DNA of 24,940 nucleotides from positions 1 to 24,940 of the forward strand of contig CAAFWT010000063.1 of NCBI GenBank assembly GCA_900766785.1. The letters are read 5' to 3'. The position numbers were made by a program, and so were the translations under genes. The notes under the pieces are model-generated. The model was not told the DNA's origin. It saw nothing but the letters and a program-made list of their open reading frames with translations, and did not search any database. The DNA is from an uncultured Paraprevotella sp. (GTDB lineage: Bacteria; Bacteroidota; Bacteroidia; Bacteroidales; Bacteroidaceae). Below, piece by piece: positions 8,308 through 16,923 of the stretch (position 1 is its first letter; the number at the start of each line of letters is the position of its first letter).

Positions 8308-9162
8308 CTATCGCTTGATAAAGGCTCTGATGACAAACCAGGCATGAGACAGCAGAGCTCTTCCCCAACCAAAATGGTGTGCCATGATACGAAGGCGCTC
8401 CATGAGGGAAGCCTTGTGATTCTGGGTGGTCATGCCCTCACTCAGGTAATCGGTAAGAATCAGATGTGTGTTTATCATCTCCAGTCTCCGCTTCTCTGCC
8501 CTGCGCATCAGGCGTATGCACCAGTCATAATCGGCTGAGAAGCGATAACGAAGGTCATAGAGAACGAGGCGGGCCAAGTCGGTACGTACATAGAAGGACT
8601 GATGGCACACGAGCATGCCGCTTAGGAAAGAGCGAGACGTCAGCCTCTGCGGAGCCTTCAGACGACGGTGACGCAGGAAACGTCCCTCGGCATCCACCAG
8701 ATTGGTCTCTCCATAGAGAATGGCGGGATTGCGCGAATCACCCTTTTGCCAGTCGGCACATGCCACCACCTGCGAGATGGTACTCACCTCATGCAAGCAA
8801 TCGCCTGCATTCAGAAACACCAGATAATCACCCGAAGCATTGCCGAGAGCCTTGTTCATGGCATCATAGAGACCATTGTCCGGTTCGCTTATCAGTCTGA
8901 TATGATGCGGATGAGAGGTGCGTGTGTTCTCTGCCACATACTGTTGCACCACACTCAGGGTGCTGTCGGTGGAGCATCCGTCAATAATGAGATGTTCTAT
9001 ACGCGGATAATCCTGACTGGCCACGCTGGAGAGCGTTCGCTCAAGCGTCTCGGCAGCATTGTAGGTGACAGTAGCTATGGTCACCAGCGGTTTCTGAGGT
9101 TCCGACGGAGGAACCGAACTGTCGGCTGTTTCCGACGGAGGAAGGGTGTTATCTGGATTCAT
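8308..9162 (-). CDS. Family 2 glycosyltransferase (WcaE-like)
   Basis: A 284-residue cytosolic GT-A glycosyltransferase of family GT2. The core starts at about residue 26 with PLVTIATVTYNAAETLERTL, followed by IEHLIIDGCSTDST (nucleotide-sugar binding) and SEPDNGLYDAMNKAL...GDYLVFLNAGD, where NAGD takes the place of the DxD metal site. The late FSADYDWCIRL is typical of the family. It transfers a sugar from a nucleotide donor; donor and acceptor cannot be told. The ATG at 9162 is chosen: it overlaps the end of the preceding GT4 gene by 14 nt, suggesting translational coupling. The 24 residues before the core are proline/serine-rich and contain PPSE twice, encoded by a 14-bp direct repeat (9100-9113 and 9130-9143). 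Last gene of a four-gene glycan cluster. Confidence 0.85.
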   Translation of the reverse strand: MNPDNTLPPSETADSSVPPSEPQKPLVTIATVTYNAAETLERTLSSVASQDYPRIEHLIIDGCSTDSTLSVVQQYVAENTRTSHPHHIRLISEPDNGLYDAMNKALGNASGDYLVFLNAGDCLHEVSTISQVVACADWQKGDSRNPAILYGETNLVDAEGRFLRHRRLKAPQRLTSRSFLSGMLVCHQSFYVRTDLARLVLYDLRYRFSADYDWCIRLMRRAEKRRLEMINTHLILTDYLSEGMTTQNHKASLMERLRIMAHHFGWGRALLSHAWFVIRAFIKR

Positions 9163-10330
9163 ATATCTTGATATATTGCTCGGCCACTCGGCCTTCGTTG
9201 TATTCGTGTGCTGCCCTGCGGCTGGCGGCTTCGCGCATGGGATGGGCCAGGACATATTCGATACCTTGTGCCAGGTCGGCTGCATCCCGCTGGTCGGCCA
9301 CATAGCCTGTCACTCCATGACTTATCATCTCGGGGATTCCTCCTGTGCGGAAGCCTACGCAAGGCGTGCCCACGCTCATGGATTCCGCTATCGTATTGGG
9401 CAGATTGTCTTCCAGGCTGGGTGTGACAAACACATCGGCAGCAGCATAAACGGAAAGCATCTGCTCGGGTGGCACGCTCCCCAGGGCTGTGAAGGATATC
9501 CCAGGACAGAGAGAAGCTATTGCTGATGCACCGGCACCCACCACCACCAGATGCAGGTCTTCCACATGCAACTGGCCGAGAGCCTCCAGCAGATAGGTCA
9601 TTCCCTTACGCTGGTCCGTCACCTTCTGACTGCAGAAGAGCAGGATATGCGCCTGCTGAGGCAAGTTCCATTGCTGGCGTGCCTCCTGCTGAGGGATAGG
9701 ATGATAGAGAGCATGAGGTATGCAGTTGTTGATATGCTGGACACGCACCCCAGGGAGAGCTTCCCGGGCACGGTCGGTAATCCACTGGCTGCAGCCCACC
9801 AACGTGATATTGGCTCTCTGCAGGAGTTCGTGCTTACGCTTCAGGAGTCGGTGGGGAAGACCACCTCTCATGAGCGGACAACGGCGACACTCCGTCTCCT
9901 GACACGCTCCCCGATAATGGCATACGCCCAGGAAGGGCCATTCGTCATGAAGTGTCCACACCAGAGGTTTCTCCTCCTCCACCATCCGCTCCAGTGTGGA
10001 GATTGACAGCATACCCTGGTTGACCCAATGCAGATGCACCACATCAGCCTCCTGATACTCTCGGGTCCCCAGGATGTCCACCCCGCAGCAGGCGGTATCA
10101 GCCAGCCAGAGGCGCTTCCTGCTGAAACCATTATGCATCCATACATCCAGTCGCTCTGCTATCTTGGGCCAGAGATTGCCTGTCTGAGCCACGGTGACGG
10201 CATCGGTCTGCTTGTCACGCACCAGCATACGTGCCTTCATACCATTACGGCAGAGGGCATCATTGAGTCGGCTGGCAGCTATGGCTCCACCTCCTATGCG
10301 CTCGCTTGTACTTATCGTGAGTATTCTCAT
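9149..10330 (-). CDS. Family 4 glycosyltransferase
   Basis: A 393-residue GT-B glycosyltransferase of family GT4. The N-terminal Rossmann half starts MRILTISTSERIGGGAIAASRLNDAL, the glycine-rich acceptor-side loop. The C-terminal half has EDNLPNTIAESMSVGTPCVG (residues 307-326) and then GGIPEMISHGVTGYV, the donor-binding signature of GT4 retaining enzymes. A cysteine cluster (HYRGACQETECRRCPL, about 138-153) in the acceptor domain is common in this subgroup of bacterial GT4 proteins. It probably adds a hexose to a lipid-linked or surface glycan at the inner face of the membrane. Its ATG overlaps the stop of the upstream gene by 4 nt (ATGA), and its own end overlaps the GT2 start, so the genes are one operon. 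Confidence 0.9.
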   Translation of the reverse strand: MRILTISTSERIGGGAIAASRLNDALCRNGMKARMLVRDKQTDAVTVAQTGNLWPKIAERLDVWMHNGFSRKRLWLADTACCGVDILGTREYQEADVVHLHWVNQGMLSISTLERMVEEEKPLVWTLHDEWPFLGVCHYRGACQETECRRCPLMRGGLPHRLLKRKHELLQRANITLVGCSQWITDRAREALPGVRVQHINNCIPHALYHPIPQQEARQQWNLPQQAHILLFCSQKVTDQRKGMTYLLEALGQLHVEDLHLVVVGAGASAIASLCPGISFTALGSVPPEQMLSVYAAADVFVTPSLEDNLPNTIAESMSVGTPCVGFRTGGIPEMISHGVTGYVADQRDAADLAQGIEYVLAHPMREAASRRAAHEYNEGRVAEQYIKIYESR

Positions 10331-11343
10331 TTATAAGCTGCTTTTCCCATCCATTTGTTGATACGATTGCGTATGGACCGGAAGATGTATGCCCAGTTGC
10401 CATGCCGCACGTTGAGATAGAGTTCCTCCAGCGAGCGTCCCACCTTGACCCAGGGATGCATCCACCCCATGATCTTGTAGGCCCGATGGCGGTAAGCCAC
10501 ATGCTCCACGATGTATCGGGGATGCCTCAGAGGCATGTCCATCTCATATCGCTTCATGGTGAAGATACGGCGGTAGCCACGAGGCAGGGTGGCCAGTTCG
10601 CCACCGAAGTGCGTACTGTCGGCAGTGGCCCCCAGATTGTTGATCATATTGCGTACTGGCACGATACAGAGGCCATTGCTCAGCAGGAGATGTGCCCAGA
10701 AGATGGTCTCGTAGAAAGCCTTGCCCTGGGCACGGTGCTTGCGGCACATGGGCAGGAAGTCATCCCTATAGCCCCGCTCTCTGATGAGCGTTTGCAGACG
10801 GCTTACCGCCTCATCATCATCCAGCCAGGTGTAATGCTCATCCCACTGGTCCACCACCCTGCGCCATGAGGCCCACCCCCATATGCTGAAATTGGTACTG
10901 AAGAAATAGGAATCTGTCACATCGCTTGTCTGCTCTTCCACATTGAATCCACACACCATCGTGATGCGTTCGTCATGTTCATAGCGGTCAAGCATCTCCT
11001 TGGCAAAGGCAAAGAAACTGACTGCGGGCACATCATCATCCTCCAGCACCACGCACTTGTCCACATGACTGAAAGCCCACTTCTGGGAGATATATTCCGA
11101 GGGGTCGCATCCGTAGTTGCGCTCCTGATACATGCGCTCCACCTGGCAGTCCCAGTCCACGTCCTCCACCACCTGTCGGCAGGCCATGATACCTGGCATA
11201 TCGGCATCGTTTCTGGGTCCATCCTGATACAGGAACAGGCGCGAGGGTCGTGCCAAGCGTACTTGTTCAAACACCCGGCGCAACTGTTCCGGACGATTGA
11301 AAAACAATATGAGCACGGGGATGTCCACCTGATATTCTTTCAT
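10327..11343 (-). CDS. GT-A fold glycosyltransferase-like protein (HlpA-like)
   Basis: A 338-residue protein with a GT-A nucleotide-diphospho-sugar transferase fold. Visible are the N-terminal strand VDIPVLILFFNRPEQLRRVF, the strand RLFLYQDGPRN, and a DxD-type metal site CVVLEDDDVPAVSFF (EDDD at 101-104). These are followed by the stretch TNFSIWGWASWRRVVDQWDEHY, which is typical of a group of bacterial proteins often labelled hemolytic protein HlpA-like. It is probably a sugar transferase for a surface polysaccharide; donor unknown. The frame could also open at a GTG one codon earlier; the ATG at 11343 is preferred. It begins 17 nt after the acyltransferase stop and its stop overlaps the GT4 start by 4 nt. 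Confidence 0.8.
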   Translation of the reverse strand: MKEYQVDIPVLILFFNRPEQLRRVFEQVRLARPSRLFLYQDGPRNDADMPGIMACRQVVEDVDWDCQVERMYQERNYGCDPSEYISQKWAFSHVDKCVVLEDDDVPAVSFFAFAKEMLDRYEHDERITMVCGFNVEEQTSDVTDSYFFSTNFSIWGWASWRRVVDQWDEHYTWLDDDEAVSRLQTLIRERGYRDDFLPMCRKHRAQGKAFYETIFWAHLLLSNGLCIVPVRNMINNLGATADSTHFGGELATLPRGYRRIFTMKRYEMDMPLRHPRYIVEHVAYRHRAYKIMGWMHPWVKVGRSLEELYLNVRHGNWAYIFRSIRNRINKWMGKAAYK

Positions 11344-11350
11344 CACTCTG

Positions 11351-11358
11351 CAAATATA
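11351..11358 (-). promoter_or_regulatory. Possible internal -7 box before the GT-A gene
   Basis: TATATTTG on the minus strand matches TAnnTTTG and ends 7 nt before the ATG of the glycosyltransferase. No TTTG partner is seen at the expected -33 distance, so it may be chance. Confidence 0.3.
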
Positions 11359-11360
11359 TC

Positions 11361-12470
11361 TTATTTATCTGTCTCTGCCTCGCTTGTGGCAGGCATATTG
11401 TCCTCTGCGGACAAGGTTGCTTCTCCTGCAACCTGATTGCGTGCCAGCCGTGCAGGATTGGCTGTCCCCCATCGGCCGCTCAGCCAGGGAAGGCTCTCCA
11501 CATAGGGAACCAGCCACGAACAGATACTGAAGATGATGGGTATGAGGAGTATAGTATCATCGGCATGACCATAGATACTGCGGCCAAAACTGAGATGAGT
11601 AAACTTGTAGACATAGAGCATGGGATAATGGAGGAGGAAATACACCATGCTGTGCTCTCCTATGTAACAGATCCAGGGCACACGTGCCACATGGGTGGAG
11701 AGCAGGATGCCCGACAGTCCGCAAAGGGCCAGGGTGGAATTGACAATCGCCATGGCAGCATTACCCTCAAAGGTGTTCGAACTCATGGTGTACTGTCCGG
11801 GAAGAAGTACATTGCCCACAACAGCCAGCACCACCAGCACTACCGATATCACGAGCATGCGCTTATCACCCATCCTGTCCATCATCCAGTGCCACAGATG
11901 ACCGAGATAGAAGAAATAGATGCCCATAAACACATTGTTCGTACTCATCCACAGGGGGTTGCCCTCACTCCAGAGCCACCAGCTGAGCAGAGGTCCCAGC
12001 GCCCATATCCAATGCAGATGCCGCACCTTCTCGGTGAAGTGGGCCAGGATATACATACAGAAGAAGGAGAACAGGAACCATAAAGGAGAATTGCCATACA
12101 CACCACTGGTAATCCACAAGTGGTCCCAGGAGAGTGTTTCGGTAAAGTGTCCGTACTTGTTCACCAGAGGATAATAAAAGGTGAAATAGGCCATCAAGCC
12201 TATCAGTCCGCTCGACAGATAAGGGGCCAGCAGACGCTTGCTGCGGTCCAGCAGATAACTGCGGTTGCCTCCGCCCACACTCCTGCAGAAGTATCCGGCC
12301 TTAAAGAAGAAGAAGGACATGAAATAATAGGTCCAGAGCATCACCTGGTCCCACCATTCCACATCACGCTGTCCCGTGAAGCCCATGATATGCAGCACCA
12401 CCATGCGCACGATACAGATGCCGCATAGGATGTCAAATGCATGGTTTCTCACTCGTTGTCCCTTTGCCAT
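11361..12470 (-). CDS. Membrane acyltransferase (acyltransferase family 3)
   Basis: A 369-residue integral membrane O-acyltransferase of the acyltransferase-3 family (OafA/NolL/WecH type), predicted to have about ten membrane segments. The N-terminus RNHAFDILCGICIVRMVVLHIMGF matches the family's opening pattern, with the conserved His (H27) at the end of the first segment. Other signs are SFFFFKAGYF in segment 2, SPLWFLFSFFCMYIL, and MVYFLLHYPMLYV near the end. Members transfer acetyl or succinyl groups to surface sugars. It is probably the first gene of the glycan operon. The ATG at 12470 is chosen because the conserved domain starts right after it; the frame is open to an ATG at 12542, which would add 24 mostly basic residues. 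The C-terminal 40 residues are a cytosolic tail of low complexity. Confidence 0.85.
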   Translation of the reverse strand: MAKGQRVRNHAFDILCGICIVRMVVLHIMGFTGQRDVEWWDQVMLWTYYFMSFFFFKAGYFCRSVGGGNRSYLLDRSKRLLAPYLSSGLIGLMAYFTFYYPLVNKYGHFTETLSWDHLWITSGVYGNSPLWFLFSFFCMYILAHFTEKVRHLHWIWALGPLLSWWLWSEGNPLWMSTNNVFMGIYFFYLGHLWHWMMDRMGDKRMLVISVVLVVLAVVGNVLLPGQYTMSSNTFEGNAAMAIVNSTLALCGLSGILLSTHVARVPWICYIGEHSMVYFLLHYPMLYVYKFTHLSFGRSIYGHADDTILLIPIIFSICSWLVPYVESLPWLSGRWGTANPARLARNQVAGEATLSAEDNMPATSEAETDK

Positions 12471-12614
12471 ATAATAATCTGTCTGGTGGGCTATCCGTTT
12501 CCTTCCCGAACAGACAGGCATCCTCTTTCTTTTGGGGTGCATCTGCTCATATCATCCACAATAGCCCTATATCATCATTCCGGCTATCCTTGGCCGGAGT
12601 CCTTCCTTCGGGAG

Positions 12615-12641
12615 CAAAGGTACAAATATTCCACAAAACAA
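12615..12641 (-). promoter_or_regulatory. Promoter of the glycan operon
   Basis: On the minus strand TACCTTTG (12622-12615) is a perfect TAnnTTTG box. A TTG at 12641-12639 lies 16 nt upstream as a possible -33 element. Transcription should start near 12609, giving a leader of roughly 140 nt to the ATG at 12470, or about 65 nt to the ATG at 12542. Confidence 0.65.
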
Positions 12642-12882
12642 TCCCTCCCGTGGACTTATCTCATAAACTTTTCTTCCCAAAAAGCCACTTTTGGCTGTGT
12701 CTGTTGCCTCTGCGGCCCAAGAAAAGCATCCGCGAGAACCTCTGCAGGAATTGCCGGTGCATCTCACACATACCCAGTCTGCACACCATTCACATCCATC
12801 CTTACGCTCCCTTCTCCTATAGGAAATTACTTCTTGAAGAAGAAAAAAAGCAATGAAAGTGAGTTTATTCATTTATTATAAG
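12642..12882. other. Non-coding gap between divergent operons
   Basis: No gene is supported here. Open frames on both strands exist, but none has a recognisable domain, and they run across the promoter and the start of the neighbouring genes. The stretch contains CAAAAAGCCACTTTTGG, a short imperfect inverted repeat (12679-12695). Nothing else stands out. Confidence 0.5.
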
Positions 12883-12890
12883 TAACTTTG
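12883..12890 (+). promoter_or_regulatory. -7 box of the Gfo/Idh/MocA operon
   Basis: TAACTTTG is a perfect TAnnTTTG match, with only a weak GTTTA at 12863-12867 in the -33 position. It predicts a transcript start near 12896 and a leader of about 130 nt before the ATG at 13029. Confidence 0.6.
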
Positions 12891-13028
12891 AGGAAAAATA
12901 TGACAGGGACGCCCCTGTTACACCACACAGAAGATACCACACTCTCCGTAAGGGCACCAGAATCACGCATTCAGCAGATGCTCTATAATCGAATTTCAAC
13001 AACAAACACTATAAAAACGCGAACAGAC

Positions 13029-14333
13029 ATGACAGTAGACAGAAGAAGTTTCCTGAAGAGGACTGCTATGGCATCTGCCCTCTTCACCATCCTTCCCCGT
13101 CAAGTAATGGGCAAGATGGGAGGAGCCAACAACTACGTGGCTCCCAGCGATCAACTTACTCGAGGCATCATCGGAGTGGGCGGTATAGGCAGAAGCAACC
13201 TCCATTTCATCAGCGACGAGCGTTGCCGCATGGTGGCTCTCTGCGACGTGGACCAGAAGCATCTGGACTCTGCAGTGCAGGCAGCCAAGAAGAACTTCGG
13301 AGAGACCGTGAAAGCATATCACGACTTCCGTGAACTCATCCATGACGAGAATGTGGACATCGTACACATAGCCACTCCCTCACACTGGCATGGCATCATG
13401 GCCGTAGAGGCTGCCAATGCTGGTAAGGACATCCTGTGCGAGAAGCCCATGACACGCACCATAGGCGAAGGCCGACGGGTGGAGGAAGCCGTCAAGCGCA
13501 ACGGCCGCATCTTCCGTCTGGACACCTGGTTCCGATTCAAGGACACTTTCTATGGACTGGGCACCGAGGTCAAGCCACTGAAGAAACTGGTGGACAGCGG
13601 ACTGCTGGGCTGGCCGCTCAAGGTACGCATCAGCGGAGCCACCGGCTTCACCTGGAAATTCTTCTGGACAGGTAAGGAGAACCTTGAGGTACAGCCCATT
13701 CCCAAAGAGCTTGACTATGACCTGTGGCTGGGCCCTGCACCCTACAAGCCTTACAATGTGCACCGCACCCACCAGACCTTCCGTGGATACTGGGACTATG
13801 ACGGCGGCGGACTGGGCGACATGGGACAGCACTATATAGACCCCGTACAGTACTTCCTGGGCAAGGACGACGAGTTCCCCGTCAAGGTGGAAGTGGATGC
13901 ACCCCAGCAGCACCCCGATGCCGTGGGTATATGGAGAAGCATCACCTACACGTATGCCGACGGTTGCCAGATTATCCTGGAAGGCGAAGGTTTCGAGAGC
14001 AAGGGCAAGGTGCCCTATATCGAAGGCCCCAAAGGAAAGGTTTACAAAGGATTTGAGTGCACCATCCCCAATGTGCAGGAGATTATCAACGAGCTGCCCG
14101 ACCCTGCTCCACGCGAGACAGACTTCCTGGACTGCGTACGCTCACGCAGGCAGTTCGCCCTCAACGAGAGCAACGGACATCACAGTGCCACCATCGTGAA
14201 CATGGGTGTATGTGCCCTCCGACTGAACCGCACCTTGAACTTCGACCCCAAGACCCAGACGTTCATCAACGACGATGCAGCCAACCGCTTGGTGTTCCAG
14301 CCCATGCGCGGAGAGTGGGGCAAACTGATATAA
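13029..14333 (+). CDS. Tat-exported Gfo/Idh/MocA family oxidoreductase
   Basis: A 434-residue NAD(P)-dependent oxidoreductase of the Gfo/Idh/MocA family. The start at 13029 gives a classic twin-arginine signal, DRRSFLKRTAMASALFTILP (residues 4-23), so the folded enzyme with cofactor is probably exported to the periplasm. The frame is open further upstream from a TTG at 12888, but that would bury the Tat signal. Rossmann motif GIIGVGGIGRSN is at 46-57, the family EKP motif at 138-140 (LCEKPM), and LGDMGQHYID at 262-271 carries the probable catalytic His268. Family members oxidise or reduce sugars; here the following DUF1080 gene (48 nt downstream, same strand) suggests oxidation of a glycoside at C3 before cleavage. 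The substrate cannot be read from sequence. Confidence 0.9.
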   Translation: MTVDRRSFLKRTAMASALFTILPRQVMGKMGGANNYVAPSDQLTRGIIGVGGIGRSNLHFISDERCRMVALCDVDQKHLDSAVQAAKKNFGETVKAYHDFRELIHDENVDIVHIATPSHWHGIMAVEAANAGKDILCEKPMTRTIGEGRRVEEAVKRNGRIFRLDTWFRFKDTFYGLGTEVKPLKKLVDSGLLGWPLKVRISGATGFTWKFFWTGKENLEVQPIPKELDYDLWLGPAPYKPYNVHRTHQTFRGYWDYDGGGLGDMGQHYIDPVQYFLGKDDEFPVKVEVDAPQQHPDAVGIWRSITYTYADGCQIILEGEGFESKGKVPYIEGPKGKVYKGFECTIPNVQEIINELPDPAPRETDFLDCVRSRRQFALNESNGHHSATIVNMGVCALRLNRTLNFDPKTQTFINDDAANRLVFQPMRGEWGKLI

Positions 14334-14381
14334 CCCCTAATGCTAACCCAACATAGAAAACAGTCAGACAGAACAAACAAT

Positions 14382-16796
14382 ATGAGAAAGAGCATATCAT
14401 TCATATCGGTCATCTGCCTCTTGCTGATGGCCGCCATGCCCCTGAGCGCACAGGATGCCCGTCAGAGGAAGACAGAAACCATCGTGCAGGACGTCCTGGC
14501 TCTGATGCCCCTGCAGACACAGCAGGACTACAACCGTGAGATGACCTCACTGGCACAGTCGGCACCACAGTCTGTGGAGATACTGGCTGCCATGCTGCAA
14601 CCTGCCGAGAAGCACGCCAACAACCTGGTGGAGTATGCCATCAGCGGTACTGTGGCCTTTGCATCCAACAATGCCCAGTATCGCGACGCCGTGGCCAAGG
14701 GTCTGCAGAATGCCATCCCCAAGGCTGCCGACCAGACTGCCAAGGAATTCCTGGAGGCACAGCTGCGTCTGCTCTCCCCTCAGAATGACGTCACCTACGT
14801 CCATCATGAGGGAGCTCCCACATATGCCGAAGCTTATGACCAACTGGTGGCATTGGGCGACCAGGCTGGCGATCAAGTAGTAAAGACTCTCAAGACCAAA
14901 GACCACGCCCTGCGCATGCAGGCTCTGAAGTTTGCCACCGACCACGGTCTGGCCACCGAGGAACTGGGCAAGCAGGTGGCCAAGAAATATTCATCATGCA
15001 AGGAAGAGGGACGTGTGGACATCCTCAACTGGCTGGGCGAGAACGGAATCGCCAGTCAGAAACCTCTGATGATAAAGGCCATCAAGAAAGGTGGTGCAAC
15101 TGCCGCCGCTGCCATCGAGGCTTTGGGTCGCATAGGCGGCGATGATGCTGCCGACATCCTGCTGGCTCAGATAGGAACAGAAAACGATGACGTGGCACAG
15201 GAGGCTCTCAGATCCTTCAATGGCAATATCAACGACAAGGTGAGCGCAGCACTTGCTGCTGCTAAGACTCCCGAACAGCAGAAGGCTCTGCTCGCTCTGG
15301 CCAGCAACCGACATGTAAAGGGCGTGGCCGACCAGGTTCTTGCACTTGCTGAAGACAACGATGCCGAGGTGGCTGCCGCTGCCCTGAAAGCTCTGCCCAA
15401 CGTGGTAGGCACCAAGGATGCTTCCCGTGTGGCAGAGAGACTTGACAAGGCTGGCGACGCACAAGCCAGCGCATATCTGGCCGCCCTGCAGGCAAGCATT
15501 GCCACTCAAGATGCTCAGACACAGTACCAGACCATCAGCACAGAGATTCAGAAGGCCACCAACAAGGCACGCTTCTATCCCGCTCTGGCTGCCACAGGCA
15601 CCGACGAGTCGGTAGCATACCTGCAGCAGACATGGGAGAAGGAGAAGAGTGCCAAAGCCCTGGAGGCGCTCAAGAAAAGCAACAACTACAAGGCTGCTGC
15701 CCCTCTGCTCAAGGCTGCCAATGCCGGTGACGAGGATGCACTGGCCAAGTATGTGGGACTGGTGAACAGATATGAGACCAACATGGACAACCGAAGCGCA
15801 CGTCTCATCAGCGCCATCTCACAGGCCAAGAGCAACAACGGCAAGGCCAACGTCATAAATGCTCTGAGCAACACACCCACCCGCAATGCCTTCCTCACCG
15901 TGGGCAAATACCTGGACGACAAGGGTGTCAGCTATCAGGCTGCCGTGGCCGAGAAGAACATCCTGAAACAGACACAGGAGGACATCGAATATGATATCGT
16001 GAAGGAAAACATGACCAAGGCCATCAACATCTATCAGGCTCACGGCACTGCCGACGACGGATATGCCGTGGACGAGATCAAGAAGATGCTGGCCGAGATG
16101 CAGCCTTCACCCATCTTCACACTCTCCGATGAGGAGAAGAAGCAGGGATTTGAGATTCTCTTCGATGGCACCAACCTGGACAAGTGGACAGGCAATAAGG
16201 TGGGATACGTACCCATCAACGGATGCATCTACGTGACTGCCAACTATGGCAACGAGAGCAACCTCTACACCGTGAAGGAGTATCAGGACTTCGTGTTCCG
16301 CTTTGAGTTCTGCTTCGTTCGCCCAGGCGTCAACAATGGTGTGGGTATCCGTACTCCCATGGGTGTGGATGCAGCCTATTACGGCATGTGCGAGTCACAG
16401 ATCCTGGATCACGACGACCCCATCTACGCCGGACTGCATGAGTATCAGGTTCACGGCTCTGTATATGGTGTCATCCCTGCCAAGCGTATCAAGCATAAGC
16501 CTCTGGGCGAATGGAGCACCGAGGAGATACGTGTAGAGGGTGACCATATCACCGTGACGGTCAACGGAGAAGTGATTGTGGACGGTAACATCCGTGAGGC
16601 ATGCCAGGGACACAATGTGGCTCCCGACGGCAGCGACAAGAATCCCTACACCGTGGACCACCGCAACCATCCTGGCATGTTCAACAAGACCGGCCACATC
16701 GGTTTCCTCGGTCATGGTGCAGGTGTGAAGTTCCGCAACGTGCGTGTACTGGATCTCACCAACCAGAAGAAGGGCAAGAAGAAATCCAGGAAATAA
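14382..16796 (+). CDS. Exported HEAT-repeat protein with C-terminal DUF1080 (3-keto-disaccharide hydrolase family) domain
   Basis: An 804-residue exported protein. The start at 14382 gives the signal peptide MRKSISFISVICLLLMAAMPLSAQ; the frame extends 14 codons upstream without a signal-like sequence. Residues about 25-580 are Ala-rich helical HEAT-like repeats (for example AIEALGRIGGDDAADILLAQIG and AAALKALPNVVGTKDASRVAERL). Residues about 588-795 are the DUF1080 jelly-roll domain, recognised by GFEILFDGTNLDKWTGNKVGYV, the GVGIRTP and ESQILDHDD region, EYQVHGSVYGV, and the end GHGAGVKFRNVRVLDL. DUF1080 proteins hydrolyse 3-keto-glycosides, which fits the oxidoreductase gene just upstream. 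The HEAT part may bind partner or substrate. The last 12 residues are strongly basic. A strong hairpin terminator follows. Confidence 0.85.
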   Translation: MRKSISFISVICLLLMAAMPLSAQDARQRKTETIVQDVLALMPLQTQQDYNREMTSLAQSAPQSVEILAAMLQPAEKHANNLVEYAISGTVAFASNNAQYRDAVAKGLQNAIPKAADQTAKEFLEAQLRLLSPQNDVTYVHHEGAPTYAEAYDQLVALGDQAGDQVVKTLKTKDHALRMQALKFATDHGLATEELGKQVAKKYSSCKEEGRVDILNWLGENGIASQKPLMIKAIKKGGATAAAAIEALGRIGGDDAADILLAQIGTENDDVAQEALRSFNGNINDKVSAALAAAKTPEQQKALLALASNRHVKGVADQVLALAEDNDAEVAAAALKALPNVVGTKDASRVAERLDKAGDAQASAYLAALQASIATQDAQTQYQTISTEIQKATNKARFYPALAATGTDESVAYLQQTWEKEKSAKALEALKKSNNYKAAAPLLKAANAGDEDALAKYVGLVNRYETNMDNRSARLISAISQAKSNNGKANVINALSNTPTRNAFLTVGKYLDDKGVSYQAAVAEKNILKQTQEDIEYDIVKENMTKAINIYQAHGTADDGYAVDEIKKMLAEMQPSPIFTLSDEEKKQGFEILFDGTNLDKWTGNKVGYVPINGCIYVTANYGNESNLYTVKEYQDFVFRFEFCFVRPGVNNGVGIRTPMGVDAAYYGMCESQILDHDDPIYAGLHEYQVHGSVYGVIPAKRIKHKPLGEWSTEEIRVEGDHITVTVNGEVIVDGNIREACQGHNVAPDGSDKNPYTVDHRNHPGMFNKTGHIGFLGHGAGVKFRNVRVLDLTNQKKGKKKSRK

Positions 16797-16810
16797 CATA
16801 CATTATATAT

Positions 16811-16904
16811 ATTATCCCAAATGGCTCTGATGAGCGATTTGGGATAATAAAGAAGCGCAACAGGCATGTGAGGCCATTCATCCTCTGCTTGCCTGTTGCG
16901 CTTC
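16811..16904. terminator. Double-hairpin bidirectional terminator
   Basis: Two perfect inverted repeats lie between the convergent genes. The first is ATTATCCCAAAT (16811-16822) with ATTTGGGATAAT (16837-16848). The second pairs 15 nt, 16852-16866 with 16890-16904 (GAAGCGCAACAGGCA and its complement), followed by CTCTTTCC on plus and TCTTTATTATCCC on minus. The second hairpin can stop transcripts arriving from either side. Confidence 0.85.
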
Positions 16905-16923
16905 CTCTTTCCTGCTCTGCCGT

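Noticed and set aside
9100..9143. 14-bp direct repeat TTCCGACGGAGGAA at the start of the GT2 gene as a mobile element trace
   Set aside because: The two copies are 30 bp apart and in frame, encoding two PPSE stretches; sequence diverges right after, with no inserted element between them.
12437..12856. Plus-strand open frame before the Gfo/Idh/MocA gene
   Set aside because: It overlaps the acyltransferase start and its promoter, has no domain or export signal, and no promoter of its own.
12888..13028. Upstream TTG start extending the Gfo/Idh/MocA protein by 47 residues
   Set aside because: It overlaps the -7 box and would bury the twin-arginine signal; the ATG at 13029 fits export.
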